Shown piece by piece: positions 8,822-17,174 of a DNA stretch of 64,000 bases. The translations under genes were made by a program, and so were the position numbers. How positions within the stretch are numbered: the stretch's first letter is position 1; each line of letters starts with the position of its first letter. Under the pieces are notes generated by a model, which had not been told where the DNA came from, searched no databases, and saw only the letters and a program-made list of their open reading frames with translations. This DNA comes from Flavobacterium sp. (GTDB lineage Bacteria > Bacteroidota > Bacteroidia > Flavobacteriales > Flavobacteriaceae): assembly GCA_024644655.1 (NCBI GenBank), contig JAHEHJ010000002.1:21833-85832 (forward strand), in the 5' to 3' direction.

Positions 8822-10309
8822 TTATTCTCTTTTTAAAAAATCCACTAGTTTACGATCATTAGAAAGACGAGGTAATTTATTCTGTCCCCCTAACTTTCCT
8901 ATCGATTTCATATACTCATGAAATCCATTTTTAGCGACTTTAGTTATTATAAGTGTTCGCAATACATTCCCCGCAATCAAATCGTCATAATATACATTTT
9001 GTTTGCGCATAGCAGAGTCTATTCGCAATGCGAAGGAGTCTAAGTCTTCCGGTAAGGTTTCAAACTCAATAAACCATTCGTGATAAGGCATTCCTTGATC
9101 GGGTGCAATTTGTGGTGCCACCGTAAATTCATTTATCTGAATAGATGTGCCCTCCAATGCTTCATTTAAAGCATATTCCACTTCTTTTCCAATCACATGT
9201 TCTCCAAAAGCGGAAATAAAATGTTTAATTCTTCCAGATACGATAACTCTATGCGGTTTTAAATGAGTAAATTGGATGGTATCTCCTATATTATATGCCC
9301 ACAAACCTGCATTTGTTGATATTATTAATACGTAATTCACGCCTAGTTCCACTTCTCCTATGGTATACCGCTTTGGTTGTTCGTTAAAATAGTCCTCAAC
9401 TTTTATAAACTCATAAAAAATTCCAGAATTTAATAGCAGTAACATTCCTTTTTCACTTTGGGAATCTTGATACGCAAAAAAACCTTCCGAGGCTGGAAAC
9501 AATTCAATAGCATCTACTTTTCTACCTATTAAATTTTCAAATTTGGCACGATAGGGTTCAAAATTAACTCCTCCATAAATGAATAAAGTAAAGTTTTTAA
9601 AAAGTGTTCCAACAGGCTTATACGCTTTTTGCTGTAATTTTTCAAAATACATTTGAACCCATGACGGAATGCCCGAAATCACAGCCATGTCTTCATCAAT
9701 AGTTTCATTGACTATGGCATCTACCTTCGTTTCCCAATCTTCAATACAATTGGTTTTCCAACTTGGTAATCTGTTTTTTTGAAGATAACTCGGTACAAAA
9801 TGAGCTACTATACCCGAAAGTCTACCTAATTTTATTCCATGTTTATCTTCTAGTAAAGGACTGCCTTGTAAAAAAATCATTTTACCATTTACAAAATCTG
9901 CCTTACCCGTTTCGTGTATATAACTCAATATAGCATTCCGAGCTGCTTCAATATGAAAAGGCATTGATTCTTTAGTCAATGGAATATATTTAGCGCCTGA
10001 AGTGGTGCCTGACGTTTTAGCAAAATACAACGGTTTTCCGTTCCAAAGTACATTCTCTTCTCCCTTGACCACTCGATCTATATAGGGCCGTAATGCTTCA
10101 TAATCTCGAACCGGAACTTGTTGGGCGAATTTCTCTACCGTCTTGATGTTAGAAAAATGATGATCTCTACCAAATTGAGTGTGTTGGGCCGAAGCTATTA
10201 AATCTTCAAATACTTTTTGTTGAGTAGCCACAGGGTTTTGAAGCCACTTTTGGGTCTTACGGTGAATATAGTGAGCAAATATTTTAGCAGCAAAAGATTT
10301 TACTGACAT
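8822..10309 (-). CDS. GH3-family acyl-adenylate/amide synthetase
   Basis: This 495-residue protein belongs to the GH3 family of the adenylate-forming (ANL) superfamily. It shows the ATP-binding AKTSGTTSGAKYIPLTKES near residue 110, IYGGVNFEPY near residue 245 and an acidic ELFPASEGFF segment near residue 270. Plant relatives conjugate amino acids to jasmonate or auxin; the bacterial substrate is unknown, so I infer only an acyl-acid amido synthetase. The length is slightly below plant GH3 proteins. It lies 3 bases after the SdpI gene and abuts the paralogue pair downstream. Confidence 0.88.
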   Translation of the reverse strand: MSVKSFAAKIFAHYIHRKTQKWLQNPVATQQKVFEDLIASAQHTQFGRDHHFSNIKTVEKFAQQVPVRDYEALRPYIDRVVKGEENVLWNGKPLYFAKTSGTTSGAKYIPLTKESMPFHIEAARNAILSYIHETGKADFVNGKMIFLQGSPLLEDKHGIKLGRLSGIVAHFVPSYLQKNRLPSWKTNCIEDWETKVDAIVNETIDEDMAVISGIPSWVQMYFEKLQQKAYKPVGTLFKNFTLFIYGGVNFEPYRAKFENLIGRKVDAIELFPASEGFFAYQDSQSEKGMLLLLNSGIFYEFIKVEDYFNEQPKRYTIGEVELGVNYVLIISTNAGLWAYNIGDTIQFTHLKPHRVIVSGRIKHFISAFGEHVIGKEVEYALNEALEGTSIQINEFTVAPQIAPDQGMPYHEWFIEFETLPEDLDSFALRIDSAMRKQNVYYDDLIAGNVLRTLIITKVAKNGFHEYMKSIGKLGGQNKLPRLSNDRKLVDFLKRE

Positions 10310-10312
10310 AGC

Positions 10313-10678
10313 TTATTGATTTGGGAAATTCTTTTTTATTGCTTTTTCTGTGGTAACGATCATATAAATACAACCAATTATCATAAAACCAATTCCTAAA
10401 AAAGCAGCTAATTCTTGATTGATGCTTATAAATAAATTAAGAAAAGAAAACGCTAGTAAAAACAACGCCAACTGAAACATCTTACCTGTAGAGTACTTTT
10501 GAGAGAAATCCCAAACTTGCTGATTTTTCATTGAAGCATTAGTTCTATAACCATATAAATAATTAACTTCTTTAGGAGGGAAGAAATGCATAATAATCGC
10601 AGCAATAAAAAAAACGATTCCAACTAAAAAAGAAACAATTCCAACTCTATCTGCTAAGTAATTTAAAATTTGTTCCAT
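10313..10678 (-). CDS. SdpI-family membrane protein
   Basis: This 121-residue protein has three hydrophobic helices (about residues 12-32, 68-86 and 88-108) and the family signature FPPKEVNYLYGYRT followed by KNQQVWDFSQKY. The Bacillus SdpI immunity protein belongs to this family, but in Bacteroidota such proteins occur without a toxin; none is visible here. The start is 2 bases after the M23 peptidase stop. Function in this operon is unknown. Confidence 0.85.
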   Translation of the reverse strand: MEQILNYLADRVGIVSFLVGIVFFIAAIIMHFFPPKEVNYLYGYRTNASMKNQQVWDFSQKYSTGKMFQLALFLLAFSFLNLFISINQELAAFLGIGFMIIGCIYMIVTTEKAIKKNFPNQ

Positions 10679-10680
10679 AA

Positions 10681-11550
10681 TTATTCAAATTCTATAAAAA
10701 TGCTGGGGTCAATAGGAAAGCCTTCTTTCCACAATTCAAAATGCAAATGCACACCTGTTGATTCTTGTCCTGTTGAGCCAGCCAATGCAATTACTTCTCC
10801 TGTTCTTACATTATCTCCTTGTGATACTGTTAATGAAGAAGCATGTTTATATACAGAAATAAATCCATTATTATGTCGAATAATCACCACATTTCCTGTA
10901 TTTGGAGTCCAATCTGCGAAAATTACTGTGCCTCCTAAAACAGATTTAATAGGTGTGTTTTTAGCTAAAGCAATATCTACTGCATAATGCTTTTCTTTTG
11001 GATTAAATTGATCTGTAATCATCCCTTTTACTGGAGGAAAAAATACAACACTTACCTTGGGCGTGGCTTTTTCAAAAAGATTGTATTTATCTTCCCTAGC
11101 TACTGATTCTCGAAGATTTAAATCGGCTTTAGTAGGCTTCATTTCTTCCTCCGAAATAGCGGCTAATGTAGAAGGGGTTATAGAATCTTTGCTGAATTTA
11201 GCATAATCTAAATCCCCTGTTAATATTTTTCGTATGGAGATAATATAGGCCTCATTTTTCTTCAATGCATTCGTTAATGAATCCGATTTTAAGGCTAATT
11301 CGGTAGCATCTTTTTTAAGTTTAGTTGAAGCATAACCCGGAATATATTCGCGTAATGGTGTAAAGGCTATAATGTAGGTGGTTACAAAAATAATTAATAA
11401 AGCACCTACTGAGGCCACCACAAAAACATTCATTAATGTCAAACGCAATGAAAAAACTTCAGCAAATGTTTCCTCATTCAAAATAACCAATCGGTTCTTT
11501 GTGAAGAGTTTCTTCTTTAATATTTTGCGTTTTAGTCGTTTTTCCGACAT
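10681..11550 (-). CDS. M23 (LytM-type) peptidoglycan endopeptidase
   Basis: This is a 289-residue envelope protein. A basic cytoplasmic start is followed by one transmembrane helix (about residues 38-62) and a coiled-coil stretch to about residue 110. The C-terminal M23 domain has the zinc ligands in HYAVDIA and HLHFELW. By family knowledge it cleaves peptide cross-links or acts as an activator of cell-wall hydrolysis in the periplasm. It is the first gene of the operon M23 - SdpI - GH3 - two regulatory-like proteins and has its own TATATTTG promoter box. Confidence 0.92.
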   Translation of the reverse strand: MSEKRLKRKILKKKLFTKNRLVILNEETFAEVFSLRLTLMNVFVVASVGALLIIFVTTYIIAFTPLREYIPGYASTKLKKDATELALKSDSLTNALKKNEAYIISIRKILTGDLDYAKFSKDSITPSTLAAISEEEMKPTKADLNLRESVAREDKYNLFEKATPKVSVVFFPPVKGMITDQFNPKEKHYAVDIALAKNTPIKSVLGGTVIFADWTPNTGNVVIIRHNNGFISVYKHASSLTVSQGDNVRTGEVIALAGSTGQESTGVHLHFELWKEGFPIDPSIFIEFE

Positions 11551-11567
11551 GATGGTAGATTATGGAA

Positions 11568-11575
11568 CAAATATA
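11568..11575 (-). promoter_or_regulatory. Promoter -7 box upstream of the M23 gene
   Basis: The minus strand reads TATATTTG, an exact TAnnTTTG match 18 bases before the M23 start codon. No clear TTG at the -33 position is visible. Confidence 0.55.
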
Positions 11576-11667
11576 GAAAATTAACTTCGGTTTCGATTTA
11601 CCTAATGTATAACGAACTTTAACTATAAATATTGCATCCAAAATATTTACAGTGTATATTTTCTTCA

Positions 11668-11675
11668 TACATTTG
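11668..11675 (+). promoter_or_regulatory. Promoter -7 box upstream of tatA
   Basis: TACATTTG matches TAnnTTTG and lies about 43 bases before the tatA start. The -33 element is not obvious. Confidence 0.5.
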
Positions 11676-11718
11676 TAAACAGTAATTACTAATTAGCGAA
11701 AGCATAAAATTATATATC

Positions 11719-11895
11719 ATGGGAAGTATGGGAATATCAGAATGGCTAGTTATCTTAGTCGTTGTTTTATTATTATTTGGAGGTAAAAAAATTCCAGAAC
11801 TAATGAAAGGTTTAGGTACAGGAGTTAGAGAATTTAAAGAAGCCTCTAAAGGTGAACAAAAACCAGAAGAAACTAAAAAAGAAGAAACTAAATAA
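11719..11895 (+). CDS. tatA: Sec-independent translocase subunit TatA/E
   Basis: This 58-residue gene is missing from the supplied ORF track. It shows the full TatA layout: a short N-terminal stretch, one hydrophobic helix ([17 protein letters not shown], about residues 6-22), the conserved FGGKKIPEL hinge, an amphipathic helix ([14 protein letters not shown]), and a charged Lys/Glu tail. TatA forms the pore component for export of folded proteins carrying twin-arginine signals. It sits alone between divergent M23 and convergent tex, with its own promoter box and a strong terminator. tatB/tatC are not in this window. Confidence 0.95.
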   Translation: MGSMGISEWLVILVVVLLLFGGKKIPELMKGLGTGVREFKEASKGEQKPEETKKEETK

Positions 11896-11908
11896 TCTTT
11901 TTGAAAAA

Positions 11909-11942
11909 TAAAAAACCCAATCAAAGTTGATTGGGTTTTTTA
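11909..11942. terminator. Bidirectional intrinsic terminator between tatA and tex
   Basis: The inverted repeat CCCAATCAA / TTGATTGGG is flanked by an A-run on the left and a T-run on the right. It can therefore end transcription from both tatA (plus) and tex (minus), which converge here with only 48 bases between their stops. Confidence 0.9.
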
Positions 11943-11943
11943 T

Positions 11944-14067
11944 TTAAAATATCATCGTTAATTGAATACGCTTTCTATCTTCGTCAACCTCTACTACTTT
12001 GACTTGCACATGTTGATGTAATTTGACCACTTCATTCACATCAGAAACAAACCCTTCTTTGAGTTGAGAAATATGTACTAGTCCGCTTTCTTTTATTCCG
12101 ATGTCCACAAAACACCCAAAAGCAGTGATGTTATTCACAATCCCTGGAACTATCATACCACTTCTCACATCTTTAATTGACTTTACATTGGCATCAAATT
12201 CGAATACCTTTGCCGCTTTTCTTGGATCTAAGCCCGGTTTCTCAAGTTCTTTCAATATGTCTTTTACACCTAGAATTCCTATATCAGAAGTGATGTATTG
12301 CTCGGGTTTAATTAAACTTATCTTCTCTTTTTTTCCTATAAGTTCCGCGGTTTTTAATCCCAAATCCTTAGCCATTTTTTCAACTAAAGGATAAGCCTCT
12401 GGGTGAACAGCCGAATTATCAAGTGGGTTTTTACCCTCTTTTATTCGGATAAAAGCCGCTGCTTGTTGGAAGGCTTTATCTCCCAAACGAGGTACTTTTT
12501 TTAATTGCTTTCGATCTTCAAAAGGACCATTTTCACTTCTGTAAGCAACTATGTTCTCCGCCATTTTCACCCCTATGCCCGAAACATAACTCAATAATGA
12601 TTTACTTGCTGTGTTGATGTTAATACCCACAGAATTCACACAACGCACGACGACAGTATCCAACTCTTCTTTAAGTTTTGTTTGATCTACATCGTGTTGG
12701 TATTGCCCCACTCCTATTGACTTGGCATCAATTTTAACCAATTCGGCTAATGGGTCTGAAAGGCGTCTTCCTATTGATACCGAACCACGAACGGTTACAT
12801 CATAATTTGGAAACTCATCTCGCGCTATCTTGCTAGCAGAATATACCGATGCACCTGCTTCGGATACTACAAAAACTTGGACAGGTTTATCAAAGGCAAT
12901 CTTTTTAATGAAAAATTCCGTTTCTCGAGAGGCAGTTCCATTACCTATAGATATCGCTTCAATATTGTAGGCATTCACCATGGATTTGATTTTTTTCATC
13001 GCCATAGCGGTTTCATTCTGAGGTGCGTGAGGATAAATCGTTTCATTATACAATAAATCTCCTTTTTCATCCAAGCAAACTACCTTACATCCGCTTCTGA
13101 ATCCAGGATCTAACGCTAATATACGTTTTTCACCCAATGGAGGAGCCAATAATAACTGCCCTAAATTGCCCGCAAAAACTTCAATTGCTTTAGAATCAGC
13201 CTTGGCTTTAGCCTCTTGAAGGGTTTCATTAGATATGGCGGGTTCTAACAATCGCTTGTAACTGTCCTTGATAGCCAACCGCAATTGGTCTGCTGTTTCT
13301 CGATTATTTTTTATTGTATTGGTTTCAATAAATGCAATAGCTTCTTCCTTTTCAATTTCTACATTGAGCTTCACAAATCCTTCCGCTTCAGCACGCAACA
13401 TAGCTAATAATCGGTGCGAAGGTGCTTTAGATATCGGTTCTGCCCATTCAAAATATTGAGAAAATTTTTGAGCGGCTTCATCCTCTTTTTTAGTCTTCAC
13501 TACTTTAGTTTCAATTATAGCATTTCGCTGAAATAAACGCCGTAAATTTTTTCGAATGTAGATGTTCTCATTAACCCATTCGGCTATGATATCTCGAGCC
13601 CCTTGTAAAGCTTCATCCTCATTAGGCACTTGGGCATTTAAATACTTGGATGCCATAAACTCGATATCATCGCTATTTTGAGCCATTATAACTTTAGCTA
13701 AGGGTTCTAACCCTTTTTCACGCGCCACATCAGCACGGGTTTTTTTCTTCTTTTTATAGGGTAAATACAAATCTTCAAGCTCTTGCAAATCAAAGCTATT
13801 GTCAATTTTATTTTTTAATTCTCCTGATAACTGCCCTTGTTCATCAATAGCCTTTAAAATGCTCTCTTTTCGTTTAATAAGCTCATCAAATTGCTTAGAG
13901 AGCTTAGCAATTTGCTCAATAACTACTTCATCCAAATTACCAGTTTGATCTTTTCTATAGCGCGAAATAAAAGGAATAGTGCAATCTTCGGATAGTAATT
14001 TTAAAGTAGCTTCAATGTTTTTAGCTGAAGTAGGAACCTGATTTTGGAGAAATTGTATCTGGGTCAT
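11944..14067 (-). CDS. tex: Tex family RNA-binding transcription accessory protein
   Basis: This 707-residue cytoplasmic protein has the Tex layout: N-terminal helical domain, YqgF/RNase H-like domain (LALDPGFRSGCKVVCLDE near residue 320), helix-hairpin-helix segments (LLSYVSGIGVKMAENIVAYR near residue 490) and a C-terminal S1 RNA-binding domain (about residues 640-705; NNITAFGCFVDIGIKESGL). Tex-type proteins bind nucleic acid and influence transcription; the exact role here is not established. The next gene upstream on this strand is nnrD, 9 bases away, so they are likely co-transcribed. Confidence 0.94.
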   Translation of the reverse strand: MTQIQFLQNQVPTSAKNIEATLKLLSEDCTIPFISRYRKDQTGNLDEVVIEQIAKLSKQFDELIKRKESILKAIDEQGQLSGELKNKIDNSFDLQELEDLYLPYKKKKKTRADVAREKGLEPLAKVIMAQNSDDIEFMASKYLNAQVPNEDEALQGARDIIAEWVNENIYIRKNLRRLFQRNAIIETKVVKTKKEDEAAQKFSQYFEWAEPISKAPSHRLLAMLRAEAEGFVKLNVEIEKEEAIAFIETNTIKNNRETADQLRLAIKDSYKRLLEPAISNETLQEAKAKADSKAIEVFAGNLGQLLLAPPLGEKRILALDPGFRSGCKVVCLDEKGDLLYNETIYPHAPQNETAMAMKKIKSMVNAYNIEAISIGNGTASRETEFFIKKIAFDKPVQVFVVSEAGASVYSASKIARDEFPNYDVTVRGSVSIGRRLSDPLAELVKIDAKSIGVGQYQHDVDQTKLKEELDTVVVRCVNSVGININTASKSLLSYVSGIGVKMAENIVAYRSENGPFEDRKQLKKVPRLGDKAFQQAAAFIRIKEGKNPLDNSAVHPEAYPLVEKMAKDLGLKTAELIGKKEKISLIKPEQYITSDIGILGVKDILKELEKPGLDPRKAAKVFEFDANVKSIKDVRSGMIVPGIVNNITAFGCFVDIGIKESGLVHISQLKEGFVSDVNEVVKLHQHVQVKVVEVDEDRKRIQLTMIF

Positions 14068-14076
14068 TATGAACTG

Positions 14077-14898
14077 TTATTTTTGTATTTGGTAGAATGC
14101 TTTTCCTAAATTATCAATTACATCTGAAATTAACATGCTTTCATGGCTTTGTGATTCAAGAGTAATATCGGCCGCCAAACCGTGAACGTAAACACCTAAT
14201 AAAGATGCGTGTAAAGTAGTATATCCTTGTGCTAAAAAAGCGGTGATTATTCCAGTTAATGCATCTCCCGACCCTCCTTTGGCTAAACCTGAATTTCCCG
14301 TAGAATTTTGAAACCGTAAAGCACCATCCGTAATGAAGGTTTGATGTCCCTTTAATACAATAATAACACCCAATTCTTTAGCTTTATCAAAGGCTTTATT
14401 TCTGCGTTCTAACTCAGATTGGTGTTGACCAAAAAGACGGTCAAATTCCACTTGGTGCGGTGTTAGAATAGTGGTAGTTGTGAGTTTTTGAAGCAATAAT
14501 TGGTTTTTGGCTAAAATTGATACTGCATCAGCATCAAAAACCCCTGGAATAGTTAGTTTATCAAGCACTAAGTTTACTTTGTGTTCCGCTTGTTTGTCGG
14601 TTCCTAAACCTGGACCGATAGCAAAAGCTGTATATTTTTCCCAATTGTTTTTATCTTCTCTAAATTCTATCATGGCTTCAGGAATGGATGTAAAAACAGC
14701 AATTCGCTCTTTTTTTGGAATATGTATCGTTACTAAACCTGCTCCTGCTCTCAAACAAGCCTTTGAGGAAATTAGGGCTGCCCCCATTTTGGATTTACTT
14801 CCAGCTAGTAGTAAAGCATGGCCATGATTGCTTTTATTGGAATCAATCAATCGATTCTTGAAGATATTTTGAATATAATTTAGATCAACTGTAATCAT
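14077..14898 (-). CDS. nnrD: ADP/ATP-dependent NAD(P)H-hydrate dehydratase
   Basis: This ribokinase-like enzyme repairs hydrated NAD(P)H by dehydrating the S-epimer. Seen motifs are HGHALLLAGSKSKMGAA near residue 26, LTPHQVEFDRLFG near residue 147 and GLAKGGSGDALTGIITAF near residue 210, which holds the nucleotide/substrate site. At 273 residues it contains only the dehydratase domain. The N-terminal epimerase domain (NnrE) found in bifunctional versions such as that of E. coli is absent, so an epimerase would have to be encoded elsewhere. It sits between the CDF transporter gene and tex in a minus-strand series. Confidence 0.93.
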   Translation of the reverse strand: MITVDLNYIQNIFKNRLIDSNKSNHGHALLLAGSKSKMGAALISSKACLRAGAGLVTIHIPKKERIAVFTSIPEAMIEFREDKNNWEKYTAFAIGPGLGTDKQAEHKVNLVLDKLTIPGVFDADAVSILAKNQLLLQKLTTTTILTPHQVEFDRLFGQHQSELERRNKAFDKAKELGVIIVLKGHQTFITDGALRFQNSTGNSGLAKGGSGDALTGIITAFLAQGYTTLHASLLGVYVHGLAADITLESQSHESMLISDVIDNLGKAFYQIQK

Positions 14899-14919
14899 GG
14901 TTTCATAATGGATTATAAG

Positions 14920-15828
14920 TTAATCTTGCACGATAAAATCTTTAGGGTCTTCTTTATTGAACTCGGGCTGAATATTTATGTGGTTTATTTGAAATTTGTC
15001 AAATAATACATGCTCTACTTCGTGTAACAACTCATTAAATTCACTCATCTTTAAATCTTCCGAACAATCCAAATGAGCTTCTAAATGTAATTCTTCATCA
15101 TTTAAATGCCACACATGAATATGATGTAATTTAGATACCCCTGGAACTTTATGGACTTCCCGAACTATTTCTTTGATATCAATATGGTCTGGAGTAAAAA
15201 GCATCAACATTTTAGTTGCAGATATTATTAAATCAACTCCCACATATATTAAATATATCGCTATAAAAATGGTTAGTACACTATCAACCCAATACCAATT
15301 AAAGAACTTAATTAATAAACCCCCAATTAATACAGCTACTGAGGCCATCATATCGGTTAATAAATGCAAATAAGCCGATTTCATATTTAAATTATGCTCA
15401 GCATCTTTTTGAAGTAATAATACAGAAAAGCCATTCACTACTATGCCTAATAAAGCTAACCAAATAACTAATCCTGATTTTATAGGATGGATATTAAAAA
15501 GGCGCTCAATCGCTCCATAGGTTAAAAATAAAGCTACAATCACTAAAGTTATTGCATTAATAAAAGCCGCAATTAATTCGGCTCTTTTATAGCCAAATGT
15601 TTGATTAATAGATGCTTTTCTTCGAGACAGTTTATTTGCGAATAAACTAAATCCTAAAGTTAATACATCTGAAAAATTATGTAATGCATCTGAAATTAAA
15701 GCCAAACTACCCGAAATAACACCTCCTATTAGTTGTGCTATGGTGATAATTAAATTGAGTAAAATAGAATAGAATAAATTTTTACCTTCAACTTCGTGTT
15801 TGTGAATGTGTACGTGATTATGGCCCAT
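14920..15828 (-). CDS. Cation diffusion facilitator (CzcD/ZitB-like) metal exporter
   Basis: This 302-residue inner-membrane protein probably exchanges Zn2+ or a similar divalent cation for protons. It has a His-rich N-terminus (GHNHVHIHKH), six predicted helices between residues 17 and 200, and the metal-site motifs DALHNFSD (helix 2) and HLLTDMMAS (helix 5). The C-terminal ferredoxin-like cytoplasmic domain carries further His residues (KLHHIHVWHLNDEELHLEAHLDC). Length and topology fit the family. It follows rpiB with no spacer, so they likely share a transcript. Zn preference is inferred from HxxxD in both motifs and was not tested. Confidence 0.93.
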   Translation of the reverse strand: MGHNHVHIHKHEVEGKNLFYSILLNLIITIAQLIGGVISGSLALISDALHNFSDVLTLGFSLFANKLSRRKASINQTFGYKRAELIAAFINAITLVIVALFLTYGAIERLFNIHPIKSGLVIWLALLGIVVNGFSVLLLQKDAEHNLNMKSAYLHLLTDMMASVAVLIGGLLIKFFNWYWVDSVLTIFIAIYLIYVGVDLIISATKMLMLFTPDHIDIKEIVREVHKVPGVSKLHHIHVWHLNDEELHLEAHLDCSEDLKMSEFNELLHEVEHVLFDKFQINHINIQPEFNKEDPKDFIVQD

Positions 15829-16260
15829 TTAGTGGCAATTAATTTTGTTTACTCTTGTAGCGTGTCTTCCACCCTCAAATGGTGTGGTTAAAAAAGCTGC
15901 TACCATATCAACAGCTTGAGAAATTGATGTATACCGAGCCGGAATACTAATGATATTAGCATCATTATGTTGGCGCGCTAATTGTGCAATTTCTTTAGTC
16001 CAACATAAAGCAGATCTTATGCCTTGGTGTTTATTAACCGTCATGTTAATTCCATTTCCTGAACCACAAATAACTATTCCAAAAGGTACAGTTCCTGTTT
16101 CAACATCTTGAGCCACTTTATGGCCAAAATCAGGATAATCCACACTATCAAAAGTATCCGTTCCATGATTAATAACTTGATATCCGTTTTGCTCTAAAAA
16201 AGCAACTATTGCTTTTTTGTAATCGGGACCTGCGTGATCGTTTCCAATGGAGATTTTCAT
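15829..16260 (-). CDS. rpiB: Ribose-5-phosphate isomerase B
   Basis: This 143-residue LacAB/RpiB-type isomerase interconverts ribose-5-phosphate and ribulose-5-phosphate in the pentose phosphate pathway. The signatures are GNDHAGPDYKKAIVAFL at the N-terminus, VICGSGNGINMTVNK with the active-site Cys near residue 67, and HNDANIISIPAR near residue 100. It is the first gene of the minus-strand series toward tex and borders the large non-coding region; a TAAATTTG promoter box lies 26 bases before the ATG. Confidence 0.95.
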   Translation of the reverse strand: MKISIGNDHAGPDYKKAIVAFLEQNGYQVINHGTDTFDSVDYPDFGHKVAQDVETGTVPFGIVICGSGNGINMTVNKHQGIRSALCWTKEIAQLARQHNDANIISIPARYTSISQAVDMVAAFLTTPFEGGRHATRVNKINCH

Positions 16261-16285
16261 GTTGTAATTTTTGTAGTTTAGTTCA

Positions 16286-16293
16286 CAAATTTA
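16286..16293 (-). promoter_or_regulatory. Promoter -7 box of rpiB
   Basis: On the minus strand this is TAAATTTG, an exact TAnnTTTG match, 26 bases upstream of the rpiB ATG. No TTG at -33 spacing is seen. Confidence 0.5.
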
Positions 16294-17174
16294 AGGAAAC
16301 TATTGATTCTATTTTTACTTTATTCTAAGTGCTTGATTATTAATAATGAATCAAAGAACCCTAAAATAAATAATTTATAAGTATCTGATAATCATTACAA
16401 ATAATGCATTAAAAATGTTAAAAAAATCAAATGTTAATAGTAATTTACAATTCGTTGATAATCAGGTAACTTTAAATTAACAGCCATTGTTAACAACTTA
16501 GTAAAGAAAATAAGAACTTTTTTAACATTGAAACTCTTTTTTTTCTAATCAAAAATCAGAACGAGAAAATCAATTTTAGTTTGCTCTTTTTTTAGAAAAA
16601 TTATCAGCATAAATAAGATGGTTTTCAACAAAAATTAGAAGTAAACTTATTAATAATTGAAGTTGTTTTTTGTTTGTTAACAACTGTTAATAAAAAACAA
16701 AAAAGAGTTCATTTTAAGTGATTTAATACTGTATAAACCTGTTAATTACTCTGTATAAGTTAGTATAACTTTTAAAAAATGGATTTACTTAAAAAGTTAT
16801 TATCACTATTAACATCCTATAATAACCATCATAAATTTAAAATTTTAAAATTCTTTTTTTTTATGTTTTTAATTAATGTTGAAAACTTACAGATTGAAGA
16901 TAGTTAAATTGGTATTCAAGTCCTTATAAATAGGTTTAACAAATTCAATATTGTTTGGATATGTTTTCATAGAACATGTCTCTTTATGCTATACTAACTA
17001 AAGAATTTTTGAAGACTAATTTAGGGTTTAGAAATAAAAAATATCTCTATTTATCTTATGTTTTAACAACTCATACTTGAAAAATAACAATTCGGTAAAT
17101 TTTTATTTTAAACCTTTTTTATTTTATTTAATATTGATAACTCAAAATAAAAACAAAACATACCATTTTTAAAT
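16294..17174. other. Large AT-rich non-coding region; candidate replication origin
   Basis: No plausible gene is found on either strand in about 0.88 kb of very AT-rich DNA. The palindromic 12-mer TTGTTAACAACT occurs exactly twice (16487-16498 and 16674-16685). Loosely DnaA-box-like words cluster at 16680-16770 (TGTTAATAA, TGTATAAAC, TGTATAAGT), but none matches TTATCCACA with fewer than two differences. Nearly all genes to the left are on the minus strand and most to the right (to 45 kb) are on the plus strand, as expected around an origin. An origin is inference only; the alternative is a long regulatory leader for the LRR protein gene. Confidence 0.35.

Noticed and set aside
10313-10678. 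SdpI immunity gene as part of a toxin-immunity system
   Set aside because: No SdpC-like toxin or secretion partners nearby; the operon is envelope-related.
11619-11924. 101-residue minus-strand ORF
   Set aside because: It is antisense to tatA and its terminator; tatA is clear on the plus strand.
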